This document shows, in pieces, positions 11,441 through 23,075 of a DNA stretch of 64,000 bases. Every line of letters starts with the position of its first letter. Position 1 is the stretch's first letter. The notes under the pieces are model-generated. The model worked only from the letters and a program-made list of their open reading frames with translations. It searched no databases and was not told the origin of the DNA. The stretch is from Amphiduros pacificus (taxonomy: Eukaryota; Annelida; Polychaeta; Phyllodocida; Hesionidae): assembly GCA_949316495.1 (NCBI GenBank), contig OX439012.1, positions 18,900,666 to 18,964,665 on the forward strand, written 5' to 3'. Made by a program: the position numbers and the translations under genes.

Positions 11441-11919
11441 AGCAAGCCAGCACACTATCATAAAGATTTTATAATTGGTACAGGATTCTCACTTTAACCT
11501 TCTTCAAATCATCACTACAGATTTGCCAAGTATAGTGATGATCAAGAATGATCTTGAATCTCATCAGATTTAAGTTCAATTCATTTCACTGCATCCCTGT
11601 GCTGTCTCACTTGCATCACAAAATATAAATAGCTGCTGGATGTGGCTTGGATGAGCACTTGATTAACCTTGGTTGTCATGGCGACAGTCTCCATGGGGTA
11701 TCAAGTGGGGTCAGGGCAAATTGTTGCTGACCCAATTTTCAAAAGGCCAGCTACTAATTCACATATGAAGATTTCAAAACAGGGACGAGGGCCCATAGAT
11801 GAGAAACCCATACCAGGACCTAAAGGCCAGAGGGTCTGGTGATTAAAACTTGTGGTGCAAGGCTAAAAGACGGCACTTTTTTTATTTTGATATTTTCCCT
11901 GACATACAATCCAAGATTT

Positions 11920-14900
11920 GTCAATATTTTTGTTTCTAGTGCATATATATCTCCACTCTAAAAAGTCCTATCAGTATCTAAACAACATAACAATCATGAA
12001 ATAAGAGATATCTAAGAGATCTGAATGTTATATAATACCATAAAAGTGTAAAAAAACGCCAGGTGCGATTTAGACATTTTATACTCTTTTTGTCACTTAC
12101 TATCCAAGATTTGCTAATATCTTGGCTTATAGTGAACATTTTTTCAATCTGAAAAGTCCTATCAGTATCTAAACATCATAAGAATCATGAAATAAGAGAT
12201 ATCTAAGAGATCTGAATGTTATAAAGTACCAGAAAAGTGTAAAAAACGTCAGGCGCGATTTAGACATTTTATACTCTTTTTGTCACTTACTATCCAAGAT
12301 TTGCTAATATCTTGGCTTGTAGTGAACATTTTTTCAATCTGAAAAGTCCTATCAGTATCTAAACATCATAAGAATCATGAAATAAGAGATATCTAAGAGA
12401 TCTGAATGTTATATAGTACCATAAAAGTGTAAAAAACGTCAGGCGCGATTTAGACATTTTATACTCTTTTTGTCACTTACTATCCAAGATTTGCTAATAT
12501 CTTGGCTTGTAGTGAACATTTTTTCAATCTGAAAAGTCCTATCAGTATCTAAACATCATAAGAATCATGAAATAAGAGATATCTAAGAGATCTGAATGTT
12601 ACATAGTACCATAAAAGTGTAAAAAAACGTCAGGCGCGATTTAGACATTTTATACTCTTTTTGTCACTTACTATCCAAGATTTACTAATATCTTGGCTTG
12701 TAGTGAACATTTTTTCAATCTGAAAAGTCCTATCAGTATCTAAACATCATAAGAATCATGAAATAAGAGATATCTAAGAGATCTGAATGTTACATAGTAC
12801 CATAAAAGTGTAAAAAACGTCAGGCGCGATTTAGACATTTTATATTCTTTTTGTGACTTACTATCCAAGATTTGCTAATATCTTGGCTTGTAGTGAACAT
12901 TTTTTCAATCTGAAAAGTCCTAGCAGTATCTAAACATCATAAGAATCATGAAATAAGAGATATCTAAGAGATCTGAATGTTACATAGTACCATAAAAGTG
13001 TAAAAAAACGTCAGGCGCGATTCAGACATTTTATAGTCTTTTTGTCACTTACTATCCAAGATTTACTAATATCTTGGCTTGTAGTGAACATTTTTTCAAT
13101 CTGAAAAGTCCTATCAGTATCTAAACATCATGAGAATCATGAAATAAGAGATATCTAAGAGATCTGAATGTTACATAGTACCATAAAAGTGTAAAAAACG
13201 TCAGGCGCGATTTAGACATTTTATACTCTTTTTGTGACTTACTATCCAAGATTTGCTAATATCTTGGCTTGTAGTGAACATTTTTTCAATCTGAAAAGTC
13301 CTATCAGTATCTAAACATCATGGGAATCATGAAATAAGAGATATCTAAGAGATCTGAGTGTTATATAGTACCATAAAAGTGTAAAAAACGTCAGGCGCGA
13401 TTTAGACATTTTATTCTCTTTTTGTCACTTACTATCCAAGATTTGCTAATATCTTGGCTTGTAGTGAACATTTTTTCAATCTGAAAAGTCCTATCAGTAT
13501 CTAAACATCATGAGAATCATGAAATAAGAGATATCTAAGAGATCTGAATGTTACATAGTACCATAAAAGTGTAAAAAACGTCAGGCGCGATTTAGACATT
13601 TTATATTCTTTTTGTCACTTACTATCCAAGATTTGCTAATAATATCTTGGCTTGTAGTGAACATTTTTTCAATCTGAAAAGTCCTATCAGTATCTTAACA
13701 TCATAAGAATCATGAAATAAGAGATATCTAAGAGATCTGAGTGTTATATAGTACCATAAAAGTGTAAAAAACGTCAGGCGCGATTTAGACATTTTATACT
13801 CTTTTTGTCACTTACTATTCAAGATTTGCTAATATCTTGGCTTGTAGTGAACATTTTTTCAATCTGAAAAGTCCTATCAGTATCTAAACATCATGGGAAT
13901 CATGAAATAAGAGATATCTAAGAGATCTGAATGTTATATAGTACCATAAAAGTGTAAAAAACGTCAGGCGCGATTTAGACATTTTATACTCTTTTTGTGA
14001 CTTACTATCCAAGATTTGCTAATATCTTGGCTTGTAGTGAACATTTTTTCAATCTGAAAAGTCCTATCAGTATCTAAACATCATAAGAATCATGAAATAA
14101 GAGATATCTAAGAGATCTGAATGTTACATAGTACCATAAAAGTGTAAAAAACGTCAGGCGCGATTTAGACATTTTATATTCTTTTTGTGACTTACTATCC
14201 AAGATTTGCTAATATCTTGGCTTGTAGTGAACATTTTTTCAATCTGAAAAGTCCTAGCAGTATCTAAACATCATAAAAATCATGAAATAAGAGATATCTA
14301 AGAGATCTGAGTGTTTTATAGTACCATAAAAGTGAAAAAAACGTCAGGCGCGATTTAGACATTTTATACTCTTTTTGTCACTTACTATCCAAGATTTGCT
14401 TATATCTTGGCTTGTAGTGAACATTTTTTCAATCTGAAAAGTCCTATCAGTATCTAAACATCATGAGAATCATGAAATAAGAGATATCTAAGAGATCTGA
14501 ATGTTACATAGTACCATAAAAGTGTAAAAGACGTCAGGCGCGATTTAGACATTATATATTCTTTTTGTGACTTACTCTCCAATATTTGCTAATATCTTGG
14601 CTTGTAGTGAACATTTTTTCAATCTGAAAAGTCCTATCAGTATCTAAACATCATAAGAATCATGAAATAAGAGATATCTAAGAGATCTGAGTGTTATATA
14701 GTACCATAAAAGTGTAAAAAACGTCAGGCGCGATTTAGACATTTTATACTCTTTTTGTCACTTACTATCCAAGATTTGCTAATATCTTGGCTTGTAGTGA
14801 ACATTTTTTCAATCTGAAAAGTCCTATCAGTATCTAAACATCGTAAGAATCATGGAATAAGAGATATCTAAGAGATCTGAGTGTTATATAGTACCATAAA

Positions 14901-15257
14901 AGTGTAAAAAAAGTCAGGCGCGATTTAGACATTTTATACTCTTTTTGTGACTTACTATCCAAGATTTGCTTATATCTTGGCTTGTAGTGAACATTTTTTC
15001 AATCTGAAAAGTCCTATCAGTATCTTAACATCATAACAATTATGAAATAAGAGATATATAAGAGATCTGAATGATATATAGTACCATAAAAGTATAAAAA
15101 ACGTCAGGCGCGATTTAGACATTTTATACTCTTTTTTCACTTACTATCCAAGATTTGCTAATATCTTGGCTTGTAGTGAACATTTTTTTCAATCTGAAAA
15201 GTCCTATCATTATCTAAACATCATAAGAATCATGAAATAAGAGATATCTAAGAGATT
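11920..15257. repeat. Tandem array: 18 units of a ~190-bp satellite
   Basis: The block starting TTTTCAATCTGAAAAGTCC recurs at 12141, 12331, 12521, 12712, 12902, 13093, 13283, 13473, 13667, 13857, 14047, 14237, 14427, 14617, 14807, 14997 and 15189, after a diverged first unit near 11951. Period is 190-194 bp. Units contain CCAAGAT and ATCTTGG 8 bp apart (a perfect 7-bp stem), CAGGCGCG, and GAGATATCTAAGAGATCT. Two unit classes (GAATGTTACATAG and GAGTGTTATATAG) are intermixed. Copy B has about 1.2 units, so the array grew inside copy A. Confidence 0.95.
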
Positions 15258-15479
15258 TAAACAGAAACCTTGTTTTGCTCAGATGACACAATAAAGCTCC
15301 TGCTTACACATGTTTGCCCTACAATTGAGAGTGCCAGATAAATATATTCAAAGCATGAAGAATGTTATAAACTTCATGTTTACACAAGGGGTTTGTGGCA
15401 GGAAACGCTTAATTATTACCAGATAACAATCCCCCACTGGTTCACCATTTCAAATTTTAAGGAGTGGCAACGTGCATAT

Positions 15480-15990
15480 CATGCTTCAATTATCTACAGT
15501 GCAAGTAAACATACAGTATATGTAGGTTTACTTACATCATATATATCCATAAGTAAACTTAGAAAGTATAAAAATGTTTACATTCACAGTTCATAAACAA
15601 GACTAAACGTATGCAGTATACAAAGGTTTCCAATATTGTACCTTATCAGAGGTAAACATATTAAGTTTAGAGATGTATATGTAGACAGTGCATAAACAGT
15701 GTTAAACATATGCTGTATATGAATGTTAGCTTATGTCAATCACAACCACAAGTAAACTTAAAAAGTATAGACATGTTTACACACAAAGTTGATAAACAGG
15801 AGTATACTTACACATTACACAAAAGTTTATTTTTATCATATATAACCAGAAGTAAACTAAAGATGTATATGACAGTTTACTCATAGCATACTTAATCAGG
15901 AGTAAACTGTTGAATTCTAGCAAAGCTAAATATGATGATAAAGTTTAGGATGCTTTACGCTGCCAGTTTAGTCTTGTGGTTACTGATATG
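15480..15990. repeat. Right subterminal repeats of transposon copy A
   Basis: Recurring AGTAAACTTA, GTATA and ATGTTTAC words form degenerate repeats, mirrored in copy B at about 55360-55830. A conserved hairpin CATGAAG...CTTCATG at 15354-15378 marks their inner side. Probably transposase-binding subterminal DNA. Confidence 0.55.
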
Positions 15991-16384
15991 TAGTTTACAT
16001 ATGTATATCTGAAACTTGAAGTATAAGAGGGCTTAAACATATAGAGGATATCTTTGATTATATGGATCTTGGCACACTTGTATAGACTTGGGTGTTTTAT
16101 GCATCCTCAAGACTTTGTCAGTATTAGCATTTGGATATTTCATATATCACGCTCTTGCCATGCCGACCAAGCTAGATTCTAGTGTACACAGCACCGAATA
16201 AAAGAGACTCTTGTGCATTGTATACGCTGTGTCTGCAGTCCTTATTACCTCCCAACTCATATAGGTAGATTAGGTAGCTAGGTTAAGGCCCCGTTCACAG
16301 GTAGCCAGCGAGTATAGTTCCGATCCCGGTCCACGTTCCCCAAAGGTTCAGGACCTCCAAACCAAACCAAACATACGTAACAGT

Positions 16385-16672
16385 ACATCACTTACATCAT
16401 TATTTCAGTCATTTCGTGATGAGACCTATTTATAGCAGTACTGCCTCACTGAATTGTCATGTCGCAGGTCTTTGACATGACAATCCACCCAGTCACAGAT
16501 TTACAAGGACAATGGGTTAACCATTCAGGCACAGGCCTCAGCTCAGATGGGAAATTGTGTCATGATTTCAATCTCTGCACAGAGGGATCAAACCCACAAC
16601 CTTTGGATCACCACAGAGGAACTGGTGCTAATAAGCTGGCACTCTAACCAACTGTGCCACGGCCTGCAGCCT
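16385..16672 (-). mobile_element. tRNA-derived SINE (family 1)
   Basis: Matches the complete copy at 48717-49039. The tRNA-like head, read leftwards from about 16668, has box A (TGGCACAGTTGG) and a box B region GGTTTGATCCC; the body holds CTGAATTGTCATGTCGCAGG (plus strand). It abuts the end of the LTR fossil. Diverged; no clean target duplication seen. Confidence 0.8.
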
Positions 16673-16899
16673 CTTGTTCCTACTTTGTTCCTTTCCCCAT
16701 TTAATATATATTTATTTCAGCATCCACATTAGTGTAAAAGTGACCAAGAGTAAAGAAGCTAGTCCAGAGATTTTATTTACTTTTTTATTCCTACTTGTGT
16801 TATTGATGATTATACTAATAAAAAGTATTGAAACGCACATTGGAGATACTAACTTGAATCCAATATATATAAATAATGAAAGCAATATTTAATGTTTAC

Positions 16900-16952
16900 C
16901 CTTATTTGGTTTTCCACATTTTCCTTCTCATCCTGTATGTAAGAGATGGAAG
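16900..16952 (-). CDS. SLC4-family transporter, putative sixth exon
   Basis: Read leftwards, TTTATTTTCAG precedes the exon at 16952 and GTAAAC follows at 16899. The 53 bp give two bases that complete the split codon left by the exon at 27986-28123, then 17 open codons (SISYIQDEKENVENQIR), ending in phase 0. The residues are charged and fit the variable linker that follows the cytoplasmic core in SLC4 proteins, but no family signature is present, so this rests on splice sites and phase. The full-length LINE at 16978-22766 ends just upstream of its acceptor. Confidence 0.45.
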
Positions 16953-16964
16953 CTGAAAATAAAT

Positions 16965-16977
16965 TAAAAAACATAAT
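16965..16977. repeat. Left target-site duplication of the LINE at 16978-22766
   Basis: TAAAAAACATAAT here and again at 22767-22779, a perfect 13-bp match on either side of the LINE, typical of target-primed reverse transcription and of recent insertion. Confidence 0.92.
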
Positions 16978-17301
16978 GAATGAATGAATGGTTGCTTAGA
17001 GGCACATCAACCACTAAGGTTATTTAGTGCCTAAAAATGGTAAAAATGAATGAATGGTTTCACATTGACACAATAAAGTGCCAAAACAGTAAAAATACAA
17101 ACGTAATATTGACTAGAAACAAAATGTAAATGTTAATACAATATGTAGATAACACAAGAATTTATCAACTGTGAACAGCATTTATATAATATCAATCAAA
17201 TATAATAAATATATATAATTTGTTTAAAAGACTTTATCAGTATGATGTTTTGCAGTTCTTGATAAATAAGTCAATGACATAAATAAACAAAAGCTCTGCC
17301 C

Positions 17302-20300
17302 TTAAAACTGATTATAAAGTCCTATGTGAGTTAAAAACGATACTATCACAGAAGTATCTACAGTATCAAATAACGTATGTAAATCTTGTACATTAAAATA
17401 TTGAGTTCGTATAATATCAAAATCGATACACTCAATTAAAATATGTTTAATAGTCAAAGCCCTTTGACAACCAATACATTCCGGTTGATCTTCACCTTTA
17501 AGCAGATAACAGTGTGTCAAATGACTATGTCCTATTCTTATACGGGTTAAAACAGACTCTTCTCTACGGTTAATTCTAATAGCACCTTTAGTTTTGCCTA
17601 GAACGGGCTTAATTTCATGTAATTTATTAAAAATAGCTTCGTTCCAGCGCAACTGCCATTTAGAACGTAAAAAAACAGTAATATATTTCTTAAACTCTGC
17701 ATATGGAATAAGTAAATCTATTGGGCGTTTGTCCAATGCTGCTTTGGCAGCTTGGTCAGGGGCCTCATTTCCATGGATTCCAATGTGACTGGGGATCCAA
17801 TAAAAACGTATTTCTTTATTTTCATCTGTACAGAGTCTATGATACCGCTCGAGAATTTTGTAAATAAAGGGATTTTTCCAATCCTTTGCTTTCAATGCTT
17901 GTAAACAAGACAAAGAATCAGAAAAAATTTAAAATGTTTGATGTGGAGAAGTCTCCACATGATCCAAAGCAAGGTACAAAGCATGTAGTTCTGCAGAAAA
18001 AATTGATGATTTATTTGGCAGACGTTCTGAATAAATATGATTGCCCTTAACAGCAGCTGCAGCAGCCTTCTCATCGTCAAATGATCCATCAGTGTACATA
18101 CACTGATATCCAGTGAAAATAGATTTAATTTCTTTATATCTATTTATATAAAGGGATGGATCTGTTGAGCATTTCTTTAATTCTGACATGGCTAGATTAA
18201 TATTTAAAGTTGCATAGGTCCATGGAGGTGTTTCTGGATATTGAAATTAAGCTATTTGATTCGGATTTAAATTTAAGGATTGTAAAGATTCCTTGATGCG
18301 AATGCCAAAAGTTGGTATTGTATTTGGTTTATTTTCAAAAAGATCAACATAATTTGGATTGAATATAGCATCATGTACAGGATTGTCTGGACAAGCAGCA
18401 ATTTTTGCAGCATACTGAAGGGCAAGTTTTTCTCTTCTTAAATCAAGAGGCAGTTCATCTGCCTCTACTGCCAAGCTATCTGCAGGCGAGGTACGAAATG
18501 CACCAAGGCATAGTCTTAACCCTTGATTTTGTATAGGATCGAGCATTTTAATATACGATGGACGTGCTGATCCATATACCATACACCCATAATCAAGTTT
18601 GGAACGTACCAGTGCTCTATATAATTGTAATAAAACATTACGGTCCCCTCCCCAATCGGTATGGGCGAGAACCCGTAATAAATCTAATGCCTTCTGGCAT
18701 TTCTTTTTTACATATTTAATATGAGGAATAAAAGATAATTTTCTATCAAATATAAGTCCAAGAAACTTGGTTTCTTCGACAACAGGGATTCGAGTTTGGC
18801 CAAGGTGTAGATCAGGATCTGGGTGAGCCTTCCACTTTTTACAAAAGTGCATACATACGGTCTTTTTCAAAGAAAACTTAAATCCATTGTTATCAGCCCA
18901 TTCTTGTAATCTATTTAGGTGTTGTTGAAGCTGTTGTTCTATTGTATGCATGCTTGCTGACCTGTAGCTTAAGTTGAAATCATCAACAAAAAGTGAGCAA
19001 TCTGCTCCAGGCCTCATACAATCTACAATGCTGTTAATTTTAATAATAAAAAGGGTCACTGATAATATACTACCCTGTGGAACACCCATTTCCTGATCAA
19101 AAACATCAGAAAGTGATGCACCCACTCGAACTTTAAAATGTCTGTTTGATAGAAAATTTTGAATAAAAAGGGGTAAACGACCCCTTAATCCCATATCATA
19201 TAAATCACTCATTATTCCATATTTCCATGTGGTGTCGTATGCTTTCTCTAAATCAAAAAATATACTAACCACATGTTCGCCTTTTATAAAACCCTCTCGT
19301 ATAAATGTTTCTAAACGTACCAGATGGTCAACAGTACTTCGCGTTTTTCTAAAACCACTCTGTGCAACAGAAATATAAGCCGCAGTTTCTAAAAACCAAA
19401 CTAAACGCTCGTTAATCATTCGTTCCATTGATTTACAAATACAACTTGTTAATGCAATGGGACGATAATTATTTGAATCTGACGAGTCTTTGCCAGGTTT
19501 GGGAATAGGAATGATAGTGGCTTCACTCCATGAAGGAGGAAAATAACCACTTTCCCAAATATTATTAAAAATATCCAAAAGATGCCCAAGTGTTTGGTCA
19601 GGGAGGTGTTTGAGGATTTGATAGTGTATATGATCAGGTCCAGGAGCGGTATCATGGGATTTATCTAAAGCAAGTTTTAAATCTGATATTGTGAATGGCT
19701 TATTATATTGTTCCAAGTTATTAGATATGAAATTTAGTTGGTTTCTTTCTTTTCTATTTTTTATTTGTTGAAATTTGGCAGAATAATTATTGGATGAGGA
19801 ATTCTTGGAAATTGTTTGACCTATTGTGTTACCTATTTCGGTGGGATTTGTAATTAATTGGCCATTATGATTTAGATGTTTGATCCTTGCTCCACCTCCC
19901 TTCCCAGTAATTTTTCGCACCATATCCCAGCATTTTTTAATTGGTGAACGTGTATTTAATTTAGAAACGTAATCTTTCCAACTTTTTCTTTTGCTTATTT
20001 TAATAATATAACGGGCTTTAGCTCTTTTTATACGAAATTGGTGCAAATTATATTGAGTTGGCTGTCGATTAAATATTTTTAAAGCTTTTTTCCGCTCCTT
20101 GACAGCTTTTTTGCACTCATCATTAAACCAGGGTTTTTCTTTAATTTTAGAATTTGGCTTTGATTTGGGAATACACCCATCAGCAATATCATACAATGTA
20201 TCCGTAAAAACTTGAAGAGGATCATCTACATTGTTAAAAATTTCTGGAGTTATTTCATCAAAACAGGAAGTTTGAAATTTTGCCCAATCGGCTTTATGAA

Positions 20301-21039
20301 ATTTCCACTTGGGGATTCGTTCGTCTAGTGGATTAAAATGGTTATTTAAAATAATGGGGTAATGATCACTACCCCATTGATCTTCCTCTACTTCCCAGGA
20401 ATAGTCTAAAAATAAATTTGGAGTGCTCATGGAGAGATCTATTGATGTTAAAGAGCCTGTAGCAGGATGTAAATAGGTTGGAGAATCGTCATTCCAAAGG
20501 CACAAACTATTGTTATTTAAGAAATCTTCTATTATACGTCCTTTGGCATCAGTATTATTTCTGCCACTCCAAAGATAGTTGTGAGCATTAAAGTCACCAA
20601 CTAACATATATGGTTGTGGCAACTGGGTTATCAAATTATTTAAATCTGCAATATTAACTGGCTCACTAGGTGGTAAATATATTGAACATATAGTTAATGT
20701 ATTGTGCAGGGTAACCCTGACTGCAGAAGCTTGTAAATTAGTATTTAATGTTACTTTACTTTGGGGTATACAGGATTTAACAAAAACAGAAACTCCGCCA
20801 TGTGCTTGGTCCATAATGTCAATTGAACCGACTTTATTATACAGTACATATCCCTTAAATGTTGTGGAATTATCTTTGAATTTAGTTTCTTGTAAACAAA
20901 TTACTGATGCATTATATTTTTGGGCTAATAACTCCAGTTCTTGCCTGTTTGCCTCAAATCCTCTACAGTTCCACTGTATGATACTGCTGGTAGCCATATT
21001 AAAAATAATGAGTATTAATATAGGATTTAACATAATCAT
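17302..21039 (-). CDS. LINE ORF2: endonuclease, reverse transcriptase, RNase H
   Basis: One frame of 1,246 codons from ATG at 21039 to a stop at 17302, with two in-frame TAA codons (18247-18249 and 17929-17931). Comparison with copy 3 shows AAA and TTA at those sites. The N-terminal APE-type endonuclease has QWNCRG, QETKF, VGDFNAHN and SDHYPI. The reverse transcriptase has NNYRPIALTS, FFDLEKAYD, GVPQGSILS and the catalytic FVDDFNL, with FV in place of the common YA. The RNase H part has YTDGSFDD, AELHALYLA, SDSLS and WIPSHIGIHGNE. A C-terminal HSHLTHCYL / CIGCQ..TIKHILIEC segment is typical of I-type LINEs. Confidence 0.93.
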
Positions 21040-22235
21040 TTAGGTTTATGATTATGTTTTAAGTGGACAGGTGTAAAATGTATATCAGAAGGATCACCTG
21101 TGTCCATCCTTTCTAAGGATTTAGTTCTATTTATTTTAGTTTTGCTTTGATCTTTGATTTCTTTTTTGTCTGATTTCTTAACTGGTCTATTGCTATTTAC
21201 GTTTTTATTACTGGATGATGTGGAGGGAGTTTGTGAAGAGGTTCTAGTGGATTGAACTGTTGGTACATTTATTACTGGGGTAGTGGGTGTTTGGGTTTGA
21301 GTGGATGTTCCTGAAGATTTGGAGGTATTTGAAAAATAGGAATAATTCTTTTCATTGATTGGCCAGGTTATTTCTGTCTGTATTGCTATTGTTTTTGTCT
21401 CTTTGGTTTTTAAGGTGCTAGCATAAGATGTTTTGGAATTGTTAAAACTTTCTACTCGTTTACGTGCCTCAGGAAAAGAAATGTTCTCAGTGTGACGTAT
21501 TCGCTGAATTTCCTTTTCTTTTAAAAAGGAAGGACAATTCCGCGAATACGATGCGTGATTGCCTTGGCAATTCACACATTTCATGACTTCCGAAGAACAC
21601 TCTTCTCCACTATGCTGGGCTGTACATTTTGGGCAAGTTACATTTCCTTTGCATCGATCAGATCCATGTCCATACCTCTGACACTTGAAGCAGCGCAGAG
21701 GGTTTGGGATAAAAACATCAACTCGGACGTTTAAATAGCCAACTTTAATAGATGTTGGAAGCTGCGCTGCTTCAAATGTCAGAATAAATGTATTGATTGG
21801 AACTTTGATTCCATCCTTCTTAATAAAAATTCGTTTGCATTGGACTACATCTTGATCTTTCAGTTCATCCACTATTTCCTCTTCAGAAACTCCCGCCAGA
21901 TCTGGGCATCTTATCACTCCTTTTTTATTATTGAGGGTCTTATGAGCCGTTATAAAAACTGGAACTGTGGCCAACATTCGGCATCTTAAAAGATTGTCCG
22001 CATGGCTTTTCCGCTCAACTTCAATTAATAAACGTGTTCCCATTTTTTTAACTGTTTTCGGCACCCCGGCAATGCCTTGAATCCCCTTTGCAATTGCAAA
22101 GGGGGACATTTTTGCCAGGGTATGTTCAGCATCGGAACTTTCCGCAATTAAAAATCTCGGCCATTTTTCTGTTTTATTTGAATCGTCATCACTGTCTATG
22201 TCATTCCTAGGTCGTTTTTGTTTGTTTTGCGCCAT
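21036..22235 (-). CDS. LINE ORF1: gag-like RNA-binding protein with zinc knuckles
   Basis: The frame starts at MAQNKQKR (22235), the start shared with copy 3; an upstream in-frame ATG at 22256 is not conserved. About 399 aa. Near residues 185-240 lie three Cys-rich knuckles: CFKCQRYGHGSDRC, CPKCTAQHSGEEC and CVNCQGNHASYSRNC. The C-terminal third is Ser/Thr-rich and then basic. Its role is to bind the LINE RNA into the retrotransposition particle. It ends by an ATGA overlap with ORF2, suggesting termination-reinitiation. No break was seen in this copy. Confidence 0.9.
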   Translation of the reverse strand: MAQNKQKRPRNDIDSDDDSNKTEKWPRFLIAESSDAEHTLAKMSPFAIAKGIQGIAGVPKTVKKMGTRLLIEVERKSHADNLLRCRMLATVPVFITAHKTLNNKKGVIRCPDLAGVSEEEIVDELKDQDVVQCKRIFIKKDGIKVPINTFILTFEAAQLPTSIKVGYLNVRVDVFIPNPLRCFKCQRYGHGSDRCKGNVTCPKCTAQHSGEECSSEVMKCVNCQGNHASYSRNCPSFLKEKEIQRIRHTENISFPEARKRVESFNNSKTSYASTLKTKETKTIAIQTEITWPINEKNYSYFSNTSKSSGTSTQTQTPTTPVINVPTVQSTRTSSQTPSTSSSNKNVNSNRPVKKSDKKEIKDQSKTKINRTKSLERMDTGDPSDIHFTPVHLKHNHKPK

Positions 22236-22895
22236 GTGTGTTATTTTATATTTCATCAGATAGGTCCCCTACCCACCACGGAGCCCAACAAGGGGACGCC
22301 TTTCTGGGCCGGTAACTCCAAGCCCTGACGCCATGAGGATACCCAACATGACATACTCTTAGAATAAAAACTCCACCCTTTCGGATTTTATTTATATCCC
22401 TCGATTCTCCTTTCAAGAAATATTTATCAAAAATTTATCAATTGTTCCTAAATATCAAATATTAAAATTGTCATAAATAAAAATAAAATAGCCAGAATAT
22501 ATTAAAGGAAATATACCACAAGCCGGTTAAATCAGATCCAGGCCTAATCTGATCTGCCTGTCTGGTGAACATTTGGATCCAAGACAGGCGTGTTGCAACT
22601 GGACCGGTATTACTGCCAAACCAGCCCAGTGCTCAGCCCGTCAGGATTCCATATCCTCCCCGACACAGGTCGCATCCCACGGCAAACAGGACGCCCCTTT
22701 AGTCGCCTTTTACGACATGCTGGGGGGCAGTGGGGCTATTCTATAATCCCCGCACCCACAGGGGAGTAAAAAACATAATATATCGATAGACAAGAAATAT
22801 AGTGCGTACAAAAGTTTGTATGGCACTGACAATGTATGTTCAAAGCACATTGTCTGTGAAATCATTCCCAAATAGATATGTTTTCAATCCTGTCT

Positions 22896-23075
<180 letters not shown>

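Larger units (their letters stand above)
8935..16080 (+). mobile_element. Non-autonomous CACTA/EnSpm-like DNA transposon, copy A (7.1 kb)
   Basis: Defined by comparison with an inverted copy at 55230-59047, about 90% identical outside the array. The left terminus is CACTGTGCGAATATCC; the right end, inverted, continues as GTGCCAAGATCC, lacking the last bases of the CACTGTG terminus seen in copy B. The flanks are ACT at 8932-8934 and ACT at 16076-16078, consistent with a 3-bp duplication but blurred by a small rearrangement. Order inside: ~45-bp subterminal repeats (9255-9760), AGGTCA palindromes (10101-10869), a structured unique segment (11050-11900), an array of a ~190-bp unit (11920-15257), and GTTTAC-rich subterminal repeats (15480-15990). 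No ORF of useful length and no transposase motif, so it must be mobilised in trans. CACTG-type ends plus a 3-bp TSD point to CACTA/EnSpm. Confidence 0.72.
8582..16382 (+). mobile_element. LTR fossil split by a DNA transposon
   Basis: Same LTR family as 5832-6492, in the opposite orientation. The two pieces are 8625-8934 and 16081-16382 (about 612 bp together), from TGTGTAGG to GTAACA. The second piece carries the AATAAA signal (about 16199). Upstream at 8582-8624 is the short internal segment ending in the purine run AAAGGGGAG, so this is the 3' LTR end of an otherwise lost element. The element at 8935-16080 sits inside it and is therefore younger. Comparison with the uninterrupted LTR at 5832-6492 suggests about 18 bp of LTR was lost at the insertion point. 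Confidence 0.7.
16978..22766 (-). mobile_element. Full-length I/Nimb-like LINE, copy 1
   Basis: 5.8 kb, bounded by the 13-bp duplications. The 5' end (CTCCCCTGTGGGTGCGGG on the minus strand) is identical to that of copy 3 at 40766, so the element is not 5'-truncated. The 5' UTR holds the CATGTCGTAAAAGGCGACTA block seen in I/Nimb-type LINEs. ORF1 (22235-21036) and ORF2 (21039-17302) overlap by ATGA. ORF2 has endonuclease, reverse transcriptase and RNase H, the I-superfamily layout. The 3' end is GTGCCTCTAAGCAACC followed by (ATTC)n. Only two nonsense codons break ORF2, so the insertion is young, in sense with the SLC4 gene and within its intron. Confidence 0.9.

Noticed and set aside
11920-15257. 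CRISPR array or repeat-protein gene
   Set aside because: Units are 190 bp, contiguous without spacers, in eukaryotic DNA, and carry no open frame.
8935-16080. Transib/RAG-type transposon because of CACTGTG ends
   Set aside because: Copy B shows a 3-bp duplication (GAA), no 5-bp duplication fits, and no RAG-like sequence is present.
16459-16732. Plus ORFs over SINE copies (also 36277, 48824, 59322)
   Set aside because: They are antisense translations of the tRNA-derived SINE; similar peptides recur wherever the SINE occurs.
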